Shown here: positions 1 to 7,705 of the stretch, piece by piece
How the letters are laid out: each line of letters begins with the position of its first letter
Position numbering within the stretch: position 1 is the stretch's first letter
Source of the DNA: Caldilineaceae bacterium bin34
GTDB taxonomy: Bacteria; Chloroflexota; Anaerolineae; Caldilineales; Caldilineaceae
Assembly: GCA_002238555.1 (NCBI GenBank)
Contig: MPMO01000029.1
Coordinates: forward strand, 1-54,990
Length of the DNA: 54,990 nucleotides
Direction of reading: 5' to 3'
Position numbers and translations under genes: made by a program
The notes under the pieces: model-generated
Database searches by the model: none
The model's input: the letters and a program-made list of their open reading frames with translations, nothing else
What the model was told of the DNA's origin: nothing

Positions 1-40
1 CTTGCGGCCTGCATGTCGCACCCTCAATGCAGGCCGCAAG
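1..40. terminator. Perfect 14-bp inverted repeat, probable terminator
   Basis: Positions 1-14 and 27-40 are exact reverse complements (CTTGCGGCCTGCAT / ATGCAGGCCGCAAG) around a 12-nt loop. It lies about 70 bp beyond the stop of the minus-strand PLP-enzyme gene, where a terminator would be expected. The window starts at the repeat, so a T-run on the minus-strand exit side cannot be checked; on the plus side only a weak pyrimidine run follows. Confidence 0.5.
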
Positions 41-110
41 TCTCTGTCGCCTCTGCCAGCCTTCTGTCCGGAATACTGCAGTCGGGAAGGTGCTGTGCGA
101 CGCGGTGCCG

Positions 111-1247
111 TCAACTGCCCAGCAACTCCTGCAGGCGGGCACCCACGATCTCCGTTTCGCCCTCGTACAGCTGGTTGACCACCACTTCCAGGCTGTTGCC
201 GCTGGCCAGCGCGGCGATTGAGGGGTTGCCGTTGGCCAGCGCCTCGCTCAACTCCTGGGCGGACATGGCGGCATCTTCGTCCAGGTCCAGCCGCACCGTG
301 TCCATGATGGAGGTCAGGCGCGTTTCCCAGTGGCTCGTGACCCCGGGGCAATGGGCCACCGTGCGCCGCAGGACCCTGCCCTTTTCCTCGTTCTGGGCCA
401 TCCGCTCCTCGTGGTCCATCTCGAACCACTCGTTCAGGGCGGCCACCACCCCCACGATCTCCTGCCGATCCAGCTTGAACGGACGCCCGAACGCCCGGTT
501 CTGTTCGGTTTCGAAGTTGACAAACGAGTGCTCGATGGCGGCTTCCATGTACTTGCGCTTGCCGGTCAGGATGCCGCTGCCGTTGAAGGCGCCGAAGTAC
601 TTGGCGCCGAAGCAGACAATGTCCGCACCGTTTTCGGAGAACCAGGTCATCCGCTCCAGGGGAAAGACCACGCTGGCCGCGTCCACGATCAGGGGCAGGC
701 CGTGGGCGTGGGCGACATCCCGCAGGGTTTCGAACGACAGGGAGTGCTCCTGGACACCCCAGAAGTCCACCCCCAGATAGTGGACCGCAGCCGTCCGGTC
801 CGTGATGGCGGCTTCCAGTTCCGCCTCCGTGATGCCTTCCGGGCTGCCGGCCTCGACCAGGCGTGCACCGCACAGGGTCAGGGCGCGGTCATAGGAATAC
901 CGCTGGCAGGCCTGGATTACGATCTCGTCCTTCATGCCGGTGGTGTCCGGCAGCTGGGCGATGCGCGCGCGGTCCGTGCCGCTCATGATGCCGGCCACGG
1001 CCAGCGAAAGGGCGGCCGCGCACCCGGAGGTGACCAGCGCCATCTCGGAACCCAGCATCTGCGCGAGGTGTTCGCCACTCCGTGCCTGGAGGTCCTTCAT
1101 TACCACAAAGTGGCGGTTGGCGGCCTGGTAGGCCTCCGCCACGGCCGGCGACAGGCGGGAGCCGCCCATGACCGTGCGGGGTCCGGCGGCGTTGATCACG
1201 GGCGGCACGCCCAGATCGGTGAAAATCGACGACTCGAGCTGGCTCAC
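111..1247 (-). CDS. SelA-like PLP-dependent lyase/transferase
   Basis: Fold-type I PLP enzyme of the SelA / D-glucosaminate-6-phosphate ammonia-lyase group, about 378 aa. The N-terminal GVPPVINAAG stretch, the glycine- and serine-containing LVTSGCAAAL cofactor-binding loop, the VDAAS aspartate motif that contacts the pyridine nitrogen, and FGAKYFGAFNGSG, whose lysine should form the Schiff base, are all in the expected order. I place the start at GTG 1247 because AAGGAG at 1255-1260 lies 7 nt upstream; an in-frame TTG at 1268 overlaps that site and is unlikely. Family members act on sugar acids or amino sugars rather than on seryl-tRNA when no selenium genes are present, and none are seen here. 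The exact substrate cannot be read from the sequence. Confidence 0.75.
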   Translation of the reverse strand: MSQLESSIFTDLGVPPVINAAGPRTVMGGSRLSPAVAEAYQAANRHFVVMKDLQARSGEHLAQMLGSEMALVTSGCAAALSLAVAGIMSGTDRARIAQLPDTTGMKDEIVIQACQRYSYDRALTLCGARLVEAGSPEGITEAELEAAITDRTAAVHYLGVDFWGVQEHSLSFETLRDVAHAHGLPLIVDAASVVFPLERMTWFSENGADIVCFGAKYFGAFNGSGILTGKRKYMEAAIEHSFVNFETEQNRAFGRPFKLDRQEIVGVVAALNEWFEMDHEERMAQNEEKGRVLRRTVAHCPGVTSHWETRLTSIMDTVRLDLDEDAAMSAQELSEALANGNPSIAALASGNSLEVVVNQLYEGETEIVGARLQELLGS

Positions 1248-1489
1248 GGCGATGCTCCTTGGTGGCAAATCGGCAAGTGCGGGATTGACAAATCTGCTTA
1301 CATTGTAGGGAAGGCCGCATGCCCATGCGCCTGCAACGCGGTCGGACGCGACCGGCTGTCGGCAGGTGCGGCTGCCCTGCTTCTGCGGAATCGTACCCCC
1401 TTTGGCACAAGCGTGCAGGTTGCGGCAGCCGTCCTCCTCCCAAACGCCTTCAACAGACCAGCCGTCATATCGGACACAGAGCAGTACCT

Positions 1490-1846
1490 ATGAGATCTCG
1501 CATGCGGGCACCGCGCAAGGCCACCTGGGAACGGATTTACGCGACGGTCCGCAAGATTCCCCACGGTCGGGTGGCCACGTACGGGCAGGTGGCCCGGCTG
1601 ACCGGGCAGTGTACGGCCCGGATGGTGGGCTATGCCATGGCCGGCCTTGAGGCCGATACCGATGTGCCTTGGCACCGAGTCATCAATGCACGGGGTGAAA
1701 TCAGTCCACGGGCCGGCATGGGCGCGGAGCACCAGCGGCAGCGTCTCCTGGAGGAGGGAGTTCGCTTCAATGAACAGGGCCGCATCGAATTCGGCCGCTA
1801 CGGACTCTTCCCAGTCTCCCGCAGCGATGCCGCCAGACCGCTGTGA
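1490..1846 (+). CDS. Alkyltransferase-like (ATL) DNA-binding protein
   Basis: 118-aa relative of the C-terminal domain of O6-alkylguanine-DNA alkyltransferase. The helix-turn-helix GRVATYGQVARLTG and the arginine-finger region are present, but the active site reads PWHRVI where repair enzymes have PCHRV. Trp for Cys at this point is the hallmark of ATL proteins, which bind and flag O6-alkylguanine for nucleotide excision repair but cannot remove the alkyl group. The frame is open upstream to 1319, but similarity starts only at the ATG at 1490, and the short length fits the ATL family (about 100-130 aa). It stands alone, 210 bp before the amidohydrolase gene. Confidence 0.8.
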   Translation: MRSRMRAPRKATWERIYATVRKIPHGRVATYGQVARLTGQCTARMVGYAMAGLEADTDVPWHRVINARGEISPRAGMGAEHQRQRLLEEGVRFNEQGRIEFGRYGLFPVSRSDAARPL

Positions 1847-2056
1847 GGTTTGGCACTCGGTATTTTGGGGCAGGGGTCTCGGACCCGGAACTCCGGACTG
1901 TCGGCTCAACAGTAAGGTAGGTGTGGCCGGGTTTCCGGTTTGCAGCCCACAAACCCATGCGAATCGCCTCGGTCCGATTTAGTAGCATAGGGTGACAACT
2001 CCTGCGCAACATCCGATCTTTCGCACCGCGAGGCAATCCTCCCGAAACAGCACGCC

Positions 2057-3052
2057 ATGTATCACGGTATCGAAATCGTCGACTTCCACGTCCATTTTCC
2101 GTCGCAACTGCCTTGGTTCGGCGACATGGCCGGATCTACCGAGCCGCCCTCGGACGCGGATCTGGCCAAGAGACGGATGGTTCAGGAGATGTCGCGTCCC
2201 TACAGTGCGCAGTGGCGGCGCATGTGGGATTTCCCAACGCCGGAACCCGTCGCGGACCATCCGGGGGACGAGGTTCAGGCGGACCGCTGGCTGGAGGAAC
2301 TGGAGACCCACGGCATCCGCGCGGTGGGCTTCGTCACCGGCGGCGGCAACGACAATCTGGCCCGGATCTGCGCCCTGCATCCGGACCGGTTCGTTGGCTT
2401 CGCCCACCACAATCCCTTCCGGCCCGATGCAGCGGTCGAGCTGCGGCGTGCGGTAGAGGAACTGGGCCTGCGGGGCTACAAGTTGCTGGCGCCCAGCATT
2501 GATCAGCCCATTGAGGACAAGGCGATCTATCCCGTGTGGGAAGCTTGCCGGGATCTGGGGATTCCGGTGCTCATCCACTTTGGAATCCAGGGCGGCCCCG
2601 GAGGGGTTGCCTACCACGAGAACATCAACCCCTTCAAGCTGCACGACATCGCACGCGACTTTCCCGAAGTGACGTTCGTGATACCGCACTTCGGCTGTGC
2701 CTGGGAGCGCGAGACCCTGCAGCTGTGCTGGGCCTGCCCCAATGTGTGCGTGGACACGAGCGGCAGCCTGCAGTGGATTCGGTGGGTGCCCGGCGAGGTC
2801 ACCATCAAGTACCTGTTCCGCAAGTTCTACGAGACCGTGGGGCCGGCGCGTATCCTGTTTGGATCCGACTCCAGCTGGTTCCCGCGCGGGTTTGCCCGGC
2901 GCTACCTGCAGGACCAGTTCCGCGATTGCGTCGACCTGGGCATGCCCGACGAGCACCTGCAGCTGATCTTCGGTGCCAACGCGGCGCGGCTGCTGCGCAT
3001 TCCGTTGTCCGGTGCGGAACATGAAGAAATGAACATCGCGGGGGCGGACTGA
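2057..3052 (+). CDS. Amidohydrolase-2 family metal-dependent hydrolase
   Basis: 331-aa TIM-barrel hydrolase of the amidohydrolase-related family (PF04909 type). The N-terminal metal motif DFHVHFP (residues about 8-14), HPDRFVGFAHHNPF in the middle, an IPHFGCAWERE strand/histidine and a late GSDSSWFPRG aspartate are in the usual order. Members are cytoplasmic decarboxylases or lactonases acting on aromatic or sugar-acid intermediates; the substrate is not deducible. No strong ribosome-binding site precedes ATG 2057. It ends 43 bp before the binding-protein gene of a carbohydrate importer, so it may belong to that catabolic unit. Confidence 0.75.
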   Translation: MYHGIEIVDFHVHFPSQLPWFGDMAGSTEPPSDADLAKRRMVQEMSRPYSAQWRRMWDFPTPEPVADHPGDEVQADRWLEELETHGIRAVGFVTGGGNDNLARICALHPDRFVGFAHHNPFRPDAAVELRRAVEELGLRGYKLLAPSIDQPIEDKAIYPVWEACRDLGIPVLIHFGIQGGPGGVAYHENINPFKLHDIARDFPEVTFVIPHFGCAWERETLQLCWACPNVCVDTSGSLQWIRWVPGEVTIKYLFRKFYETVGPARILFGSDSSWFPRGFARRYLQDQFRDCVDLGMPDEHLQLIFGANAARLLRIPLSGAEHEEMNIAGAD

Positions 3053-3095
3053 TCGCCTCCCGTTGGTTTCAGTGTCAACACAAGGAGATATGGAG

Positions 3096-4301
3096 ATGAA
3101 GACGCCACGCCTGTTGTGGATTTTGGGATGCCTGACCGTTGCCCTGCTGGGGGTGGTGGCCTGCGTTGCGCCGGGAATGCCGGACGCCGCGGAGCCCATG
3201 GCCGACGCAGAGCCCGAGATGGTGGAAATCGAGTACTGGCAGTACAACTTCGAGGCTCGGGTCCTGGCGATGGACCGCCTCATTGAAATGTTCGAGGCGG
3301 CGAACCCCAACATCAAGGTGGTGCACAACGCCGACGTACCCTATGCCGAGTACCGGGACAAGATTGCCGCCAGCGTTCCTGCCGGTGTTGGACCCGACGT
3401 GGCCACCCTTTTCTATGGCTGGCAAACGGTTTGGCTGGACGCGGACTACCTGGTGCCTCTGCCGGAGGACGCCTTCCCCAAGGCCATGATCGATGACGAG
3501 TTCAGTCTGCTGGCGCAGGCCAGTTTCGTGGACGGGACCCTGTACACGATCCCGACCGCCGTGCGCGCGCTGGCCATGTTCTACAACAAGGATCTGATGG
3601 CAGCCGCGGGCCTGGATCCCGAATCGCCGCCCACGACCCTGGACGAGCTGGCCTCCCAAGCCGCGGCCTGCACGGTGCGGGCCGACAACGGGGACTACGA
3701 GGTGCAGGGGTTTGTCGTGGATTTGGCGGCCCAGGACCACCACTGGTTCCGGGAAGTGCTTGTGCGTCAGTTCGGCGGCGAGCCCTTCTCCGCGGACGGT
3801 CAGTCCGTGACCTGGAATTCCGAGGCCGGACAGCAGGCCTGGAACTACCTTCTGAAGTTCAAGACGGAGTTGGAGACGGGTGACCGCGATCTGTTCGACG
3901 GCAGCACCTCGGCCTTCCTGGCAGGCCGAGCCTGCTTCCACATTGACGGTTCATTCCGGCTGGGCACAATCGCGAACAATGCTCCCGACCTGAACTTCGG
4001 TGTGGTCGAACTGCCCTCCCACAACGGAGTGCAGAGCACCTTCGGCAGCTACTGGACCCACGGCATCACGCAGAAGGGCGCCAGCGACCCCGCGCGCCTG
4101 GACGCCGCCGTCAAGTTCCTCCAGTTCGTCACGTCGGACGAAGCCGGCTCGATCTGGGTGGACATGGTGGGCGAACTGCCCGCGCGCCTCAATGCCGGAT
4201 CCGATCCCGAACTGTTGGCGGATCCGAAGCTCGGTGCCTTCGCGGCGGGTCTGGCCTACGCCCAGGCCACCTTCTTCGTGAACGAGCCGGATCAGCGCTA
4301 G
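3096..4301 (+). CDS. Carbohydrate ABC transporter substrate-binding lipoprotein, amber-interrupted
   Basis: Extracytoplasmic solute-binding protein, family 1 (sugar type). ATG 3096 has AAGGAG 8 nt upstream, a better fit than the ATG at 3090. The first 23 residues are a lipoprotein signal with lipobox GVVAC, followed by an Ala/Pro/Glu-rich linker and then VEIEYWQYNFEARV, typical of the mature start. It would capture an oligosaccharide for the two permeases downstream. The frame stops at TAG 4299-4301, but the same frame continues for 37 well-formed codons to TAG 4413-4415, and that tail looks like the normal C-terminal helix of the family. The called product therefore lacks its last helix unless the stop is suppressed or is a sequencing error. 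No ATPase gene is nearby; such importers often share one encoded elsewhere. Confidence 0.85.
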   Translation: MKTPRLLWILGCLTVALLGVVACVAPGMPDAAEPMADAEPEMVEIEYWQYNFEARVLAMDRLIEMFEAANPNIKVVHNADVPYAEYRDKIAASVPAGVGPDVATLFYGWQTVWLDADYLVPLPEDAFPKAMIDDEFSLLAQASFVDGTLYTIPTAVRALAMFYNKDLMAAAGLDPESPPTTLDELASQAAACTVRADNGDYEVQGFVVDLAAQDHHWFREVLVRQFGGEPFSADGQSVTWNSEAGQQAWNYLLKFKTELETGDRDLFDGSTSAFLAGRACFHIDGSFRLGTIANNAPDLNFGVVELPSHNGVQSTFGSYWTHGITQKGASDPARLDAAVKFLQFVTSDEAGSIWVDMVGELPARLNAGSDPELLADPKLGAFAAGLAYAQATFFVNEPDQR

Positions 4302-4415
4302 GCCCTCGTTGACGCCTACGACATGGTCGTGCTGAGCGGGGAGGACCCGAACGCGGCGCTTGATATCGCGGCGGAAACCGTCCAGGACATCCTGGACGGC
4401 CACTACGGTCAGTAG
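4302..4415 (+). pseudogene. C-terminal tail of the binding protein after an in-frame TAG
   Basis: Directly in frame with the preceding gene, this stretch encodes ALVDAYDMVVLSGEDP followed by NAALDIAAETVQDILDGHYG and a glutamine before the next TAG. A 'VVLxGxDPxxALxxAAxxxQxIL' ending is normal for sugar-binding proteins, so this is the missing C-terminus of the same gene and not a new one. Confidence 0.75.
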
Positions 4416-4440
4416 CGGAATCGATCCCTTTGGGAGGCAT

Positions 4441-4471
4441 GGGGACGGGACGCAACCTGCGTCCCGTCCCC
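4441..4471. promoter_or_regulatory. Perfect 14-bp stem, 3-nt loop hairpin between binding protein and permease
   Basis: GGGGACGGGACGCA at 4441-4454 is exactly complementary to 4458-4471, leaving the loop ACC. It has no T-run, so it is more likely an intercistronic stabilising or attenuating structure that keeps binding-protein transcript levels above permease levels than a full terminator. The permease ATG lies 22 nt downstream. Confidence 0.6.
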
Positions 4472-4493
4472 ACCCGACCGGAGCCGCGGAACC

Positions 4494-5399
4494 ATGAGAC
4501 TGACGCTGAGGCAACGGCAGGTGCTGTGGGCCTATGCGTTTCTGAGCATCGCGTTGGTGTTCTTCGTCATCATCCGCTGGTATCCGGCCCTTCTTTCCTT
4601 CAACATTGCATTTCGGGACTGGAACACCTTCAAGGGTGCCGGTCCCTGGGTGGGCCTGGAGAATTACGCGGCCATTTGGGACGACCTGTGGAAGCCCCGC
4701 AGCGATGTGCGGGCCGCGTTCACCAATACGCTTGGCTATGTCCTCTACGGGGTGCCGGCCCAGATGGTGCTGGCCCTGGCCGTGGCCCTGCTGCTGGACC
4801 GCATCCGGGTTCTCTCCACCCTGTTCCGGGTGGCCTACTTCGCTCCCTATGTGACATCGGCTGTGGCCGTGGCCTTCGTCTGGAACTGGCTGTACCTGCC
4901 CCAGACCGGCCTGTTGGCCCAGGTATTCGATCTGCTGCGCATTCCGGAGCAGCCCTTCACCAAGAGTCCCGACCAGGCCCTGGCTTCGATTGCCGCGGTG
5001 GCGGTCTGGCAGACCCTCGGCTACTCGGTGATCATCTACCTGGCCGGCATCAAGCAGATTCCCGCCACGTACTACGAGGCGGCGCGCATCGACGGTGCCG
5101 CCGGTGCGCGGCTGTTCCAGCACATCACGCTGCCCCTGCTCAACCCTGTCATTGTCTACCTCACGGTCCTCTCCACAATCTCGTTCCTGCGGCTCTTTGC
5201 CTTGGTGCAGAACATGAGCCCCCAAGGCACGGGGGGACCGCTGAAGAGCACGACCACCGTCGTGCTGGAGGTGTACCGGAAGGGGTTTTCGAGCTATGAC
5301 ATGGGCTATGCCGCCGCGCTCACCGTCGTTCTGTTCTTCGTGATCCTGTTGATCACGGTGGTGCAGCTGCGGTTCCTCACGCGTCGGTTCGAGTACTGA
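4494..5399 (+). CDS. Sugar ABC transporter permease (MalF/UgpA type)
   Basis: 301-aa inner-membrane subunit with about six hydrophobic helices. The cytoplasmic EAA loop reads YYEAARIDGAAGARLFQHI followed by TLPLL, the site that docks the ATPase. The N-terminal helix begins at about residue 14 (LWAYAFLSIALVFFVI). It pairs with the next permease to form the translocation channel for the sugar delivered by the upstream lipoprotein. It starts at ATG 4494, 22 nt beyond the hairpin. Confidence 0.9.
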   Translation: MRLTLRQRQVLWAYAFLSIALVFFVIIRWYPALLSFNIAFRDWNTFKGAGPWVGLENYAAIWDDLWKPRSDVRAAFTNTLGYVLYGVPAQMVLALAVALLLDRIRVLSTLFRVAYFAPYVTSAVAVAFVWNWLYLPQTGLLAQVFDLLRIPEQPFTKSPDQALASIAAVAVWQTLGYSVIIYLAGIKQIPATYYEAARIDGAAGARLFQHITLPLLNPVIVYLTVLSTISFLRLFALVQNMSPQGTGGPLKSTTTVVLEVYRKGFSSYDMGYAAALTVVLFFVILLITVVQLRFLTRRFEY

Positions 5400-5538
5400 A
5401 GACGGGAATGTGCCGTGGCCTGTTTGTGTTCCTCGGATGATGCCGGCCAAGGCTGGTGGGCAGGGATGTTTCCTGCGGTGGTTACCGATGAATCTCCGGG
5501 TGTACGCCGTCTGCCGGATGGTTGGGTGACGTAGCGAC

Positions 5539-6417
5539 ATGTCAACGCTGGCTTCATCGGGCGGTACCCTCACCGCTTCAGGTTCCGGACGGCTGGGCCG
5601 TTGGGGCATCCAGGGGGTGACCTACGCCCTTTTGTCGGTGGGTGCCCTGATGATGGTCACCCCCTTCCTGTGGATGCTGATTACCAGCTTCAAGCCGGCC
5701 CCGGAACTCGTGGAGTTTGCGTGGTTGCCCAAATCGCCCACCCTGGCCAACTACGAGCGTGTGCTGACCACCTCGAACTTCACACGCTGGTACTTCAACA
5801 GCATTGTGGTGGCCCTGTTCTCCACAACCTGCGTTGTGCTCTTCGACTCGCTGGTGGGCTACACGCTGTGCAAGTTCGAGTTCCCCGGCAAGAACCTGAT
5901 CTTCCTCGGCATGCTGGCCACGCTGATGGTCCCCACCGAGATGTTGATCATCCCGTGGTTCGACATGAGCGTGCGGTGGAGCTGGAACACGGGGCTGGCC
6001 CAGTACTGGGGCATAGCCTTTCCCGGGGTCATCACGGCTGCCGGTGTGTTCCTGATGCGCCAGTTCTTCAACGGCGTGCCCAACGACCTGCTGGACGCCG
6101 CCCGCATGGACGGCATGAGCGAATTCGGCATCTGGGCCAAGATTGGCGTGCCGCTGACGCTGGCCGCCATGGCGGCACTGGCCATCTTCAACTTCATCGG
6201 CAACTGGAATGCCTACCTCTGGCCGCTGATTGTGGCCAGCGAACGGGCGTACTACACGCTACCCGTGGGCCTGTCCTTCTTCCGGGGTGAGTCGACCACC
6301 GAGTGGGAGAAGATCATGACGGCGGCCAGCTTGGCCAGCCTACCCCTGCTCTGTGTCTTCCTCGTGTTTCAGCGCTACATCATTGCCGGAGTAGCGCTGA
6401 CGGGGCTGAAGGGGTGA
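5539..6417 (+). CDS. Sugar ABC transporter permease (MalG/UgpE type)
   Basis: 292-aa second channel subunit. After a Ser/Gly-rich N-terminus the first helix starts near residue 30 (YALLSVGALMMVTPFLWMLI) and is followed by TSFK, a signature of MalG-type permeases. The EAA loop is LLDAARMDGMSEFGIWAKIG followed by VPLT, and the protein ends in the usual FxxFQRYIIAGVALTGLKG. A 139-bp gap, unusually long for this pair, separates it from the first permease; it carries no gene. No ATP-binding subunit follows. Confidence 0.9.
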   Translation: MSTLASSGGTLTASGSGRLGRWGIQGVTYALLSVGALMMVTPFLWMLITSFKPAPELVEFAWLPKSPTLANYERVLTTSNFTRWYFNSIVVALFSTTCVVLFDSLVGYTLCKFEFPGKNLIFLGMLATLMVPTEMLIIPWFDMSVRWSWNTGLAQYWGIAFPGVITAAGVFLMRQFFNGVPNDLLDAARMDGMSEFGIWAKIGVPLTLAAMAALAIFNFIGNWNAYLWPLIVASERAYYTLPVGLSFFRGESTTEWEKIMTAASLASLPLLCVFLVFQRYIIAGVALTGLKG

Positions 6418-6617
6418 GGCCCAGCTGGACAGTCCAAGGGATGACCGGGAGCCACTGCCAGCCGACGGTGGTGGCAGCGGGTTTTGCATAGGCGCGCGGC
6501 GGTGCCACCACGACCGGGCGGGAGCTGCGGCGGTTGACAAGTCGCCTCGACCCTGCCGTAACCTTGCCGATGTCATTGGCATTGGTTGCATTGCAGCGAC
6601 ATTCCAGGGAGTGCAAG

Positions 6618-6884
6618 GTGTCAACCCAAATCACTGTGCGTTTGCCGGACGAACAGGTTGCAGCCTTGGATGCGGTGGCCAAGGCCCTCAAACGCAGCCG
6701 GGCCGAAGTGGTCTGCAGGGCCGTAGAGCAGCACCTGGAGGATTTCGACGACCTCCCGGTAGTGTTAGAACGTCTGTGTGATCCCTCCGATCCGGTTTTG
6801 GATTGGGATGCGGTTCGGCGTGAGCTGCTAAGTTCGGGCTATTGCAGCGCTGCCAAGGAATTGGTCTGTTCAATACCGGAATGA
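6618..6884 (+). CDS. Ribbon-helix-helix (CopG-type) antitoxin-like protein
   Basis: 88 aa from GTG 6618. STQITVRLPDEQVAALDAVA is a beta-strand plus helix typical of RHH DNA-binding proteins, followed by KALKRSRAEVVCRAVEQHLE as the second helix, and a DWDAVRRELL segment of the kind that wraps the toxin. In close relatives the protein ends about there; here about 17 further residues of unconserved character follow, which may reflect a frameshift. No RelE/ParE partner is seen downstream, so it is an orphan, or the toxin has been lost. Confidence 0.6.
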   Translation: MSTQITVRLPDEQVAALDAVAKALKRSRAEVVCRAVEQHLEDFDDLPVVLERLCDPSDPVLDWDAVRRELLSSGYCSAAKELVCSIPE

Positions 6885-6946
6885 CGTGCCTCATTGAGGG
6901 GCTGTCAACAGGCTTGGAGATGGCAATCCGGGTTTCCTCTCGTGGG

Positions 6947-7192
6947 TTAGCCCGTCGGCTGTGCCGCCTCGTACTCATAGACCGGAGTCTCGATTGTGCG
7001 TGCGGGGAGATCCTCTGCCCGTACGATTTGTTGCAGACGCTCGACCGTCTCCGGGGAGAAGTGTCGCTCTCCGGTCTCGAGGTTGACCCGTGCAGGGACG
7101 TGTTCAATGAGGAACAGACGGCCCTGAAATTCGATGTGGTACGTAACCTTCCTCTCCACCAGGGTTTCCTGCCACGGTTTGCTCTCAGTCAT
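6947..7192 (-). CDS. YgiT-like antitoxin partner lacking zinc-finger cysteines
   Basis: 81-aa protein from ATG 7192, with AAAGGA about 5 nt upstream. The pattern KVTYHIEFQGRLFLIEHVPA, then RVNLETGERHFSPETVERLQ, follows the YgiT/MqsA N-terminal domain, but the two CxxC knuckles are gone (ETL and NLETG at those sites). Such zinc-less YgiT-type proteins are regularly found beside DUF4258 genes, and here the start codon lies inside the end of one. Its likely role is the antitoxin or regulator of that pair. Confidence 0.55.
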   Translation of the reverse strand: MTESKPWQETLVERKVTYHIEFQGRLFLIEHVPARVNLETGERHFSPETVERLQQIVRAEDLPARTIETPVYEYEAAQPTG

Positions 7193-7405
7193 GGCGTCCT
7201 TTCCTTGTCTTGAAGTCGATCCATCGGGTTGGTTGAGGTTCGTACAGGGCGATGATCTTGATGATCGGTCTTGATGGGTAGCTGCCATGAATGTGGAGGG
7301 GCCTACCCGCGTGTGTCCGAGTATCAAACAACTCGGTCCGTACTTATCCGCTGGATAGTCTTCGATGATTTCGCACTCTGCAATGGCATCACGGATCTCC
7401 TGCAC
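7185..7405 (-). pseudogene. DUF4258 toxin-like gene with a frameshift
   Basis: From GTG 7405 the minus strand encodes QEIRDAIAECEIIEDYPADK and then YGPSCLILGHTR, the classic DUF4258 N-terminal half. At about 7285-7292 the conserved reading jumps frame: PLHIHGSYPSRPIIKIIALY followed by EPQPTRWIDFK continues the domain in the next frame to TGA 7185-7187. The two halves together give a complete domain of about 72 aa. The reconstructed end overlaps the YgiT-like start (CATGACTGA), as in an intact toxin-antitoxin pair. Either a recent inactivating indel or a sequencing error explains it. Confidence 0.65.
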
Positions 7406-7705
7406 ACTGATTTCTCGGGGGATACTCTGGTCAACCGCGTGCTCCGGAGAACTCGATCCTTCCGGCTTGGAACTTCCCCCGAATGGTGGTCAGGTTGAAC
7501 TTGGCCATGTCGTCGACGAAGGCACAGGCGCGGGATACGAGGCATTGTCGTTGGCGGAAGCAAGCTGTTGATGCCGAGGACCAGCAGTTCGATCACATTT
7601 CGGACATTCGGCCCCAGCGATGACTACCTCCCGCAGTAGGTACAGGGCCACCTCAATGGCCGTCGCCCGTTCCGCGCGTCCTGGTGCATGTCCGGGTTGC
7701 GTTCC
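7406..7705. other. Intergenic, possible decayed minus-strand coding
   Basis: No intact gene. On the minus strand there are short coding-looking fragments in different frames (for example TAIEVALYLLREVVIAGAEC and MAKFNLTTIRGKFQAGRIEF), suggesting one or two small decayed genes between the AbiE fusion and the DUF4258 gene. None is recognised. Confidence 0.3.

Noticed and set aside
1490..1846. Active O6-alkylguanine-DNA alkyltransferase
   Set aside because: The catalytic Cys is Trp (PWHR), so alkyl transfer is not possible.
4299..4301. Recoded amber codon (pyrrolysine or an alternative genetic code)
   Set aside because: Other genes in the window use TAG as a normal stop (for example 24572-24574 and the sspC end), and nothing indicates pyrrolysine insertion.
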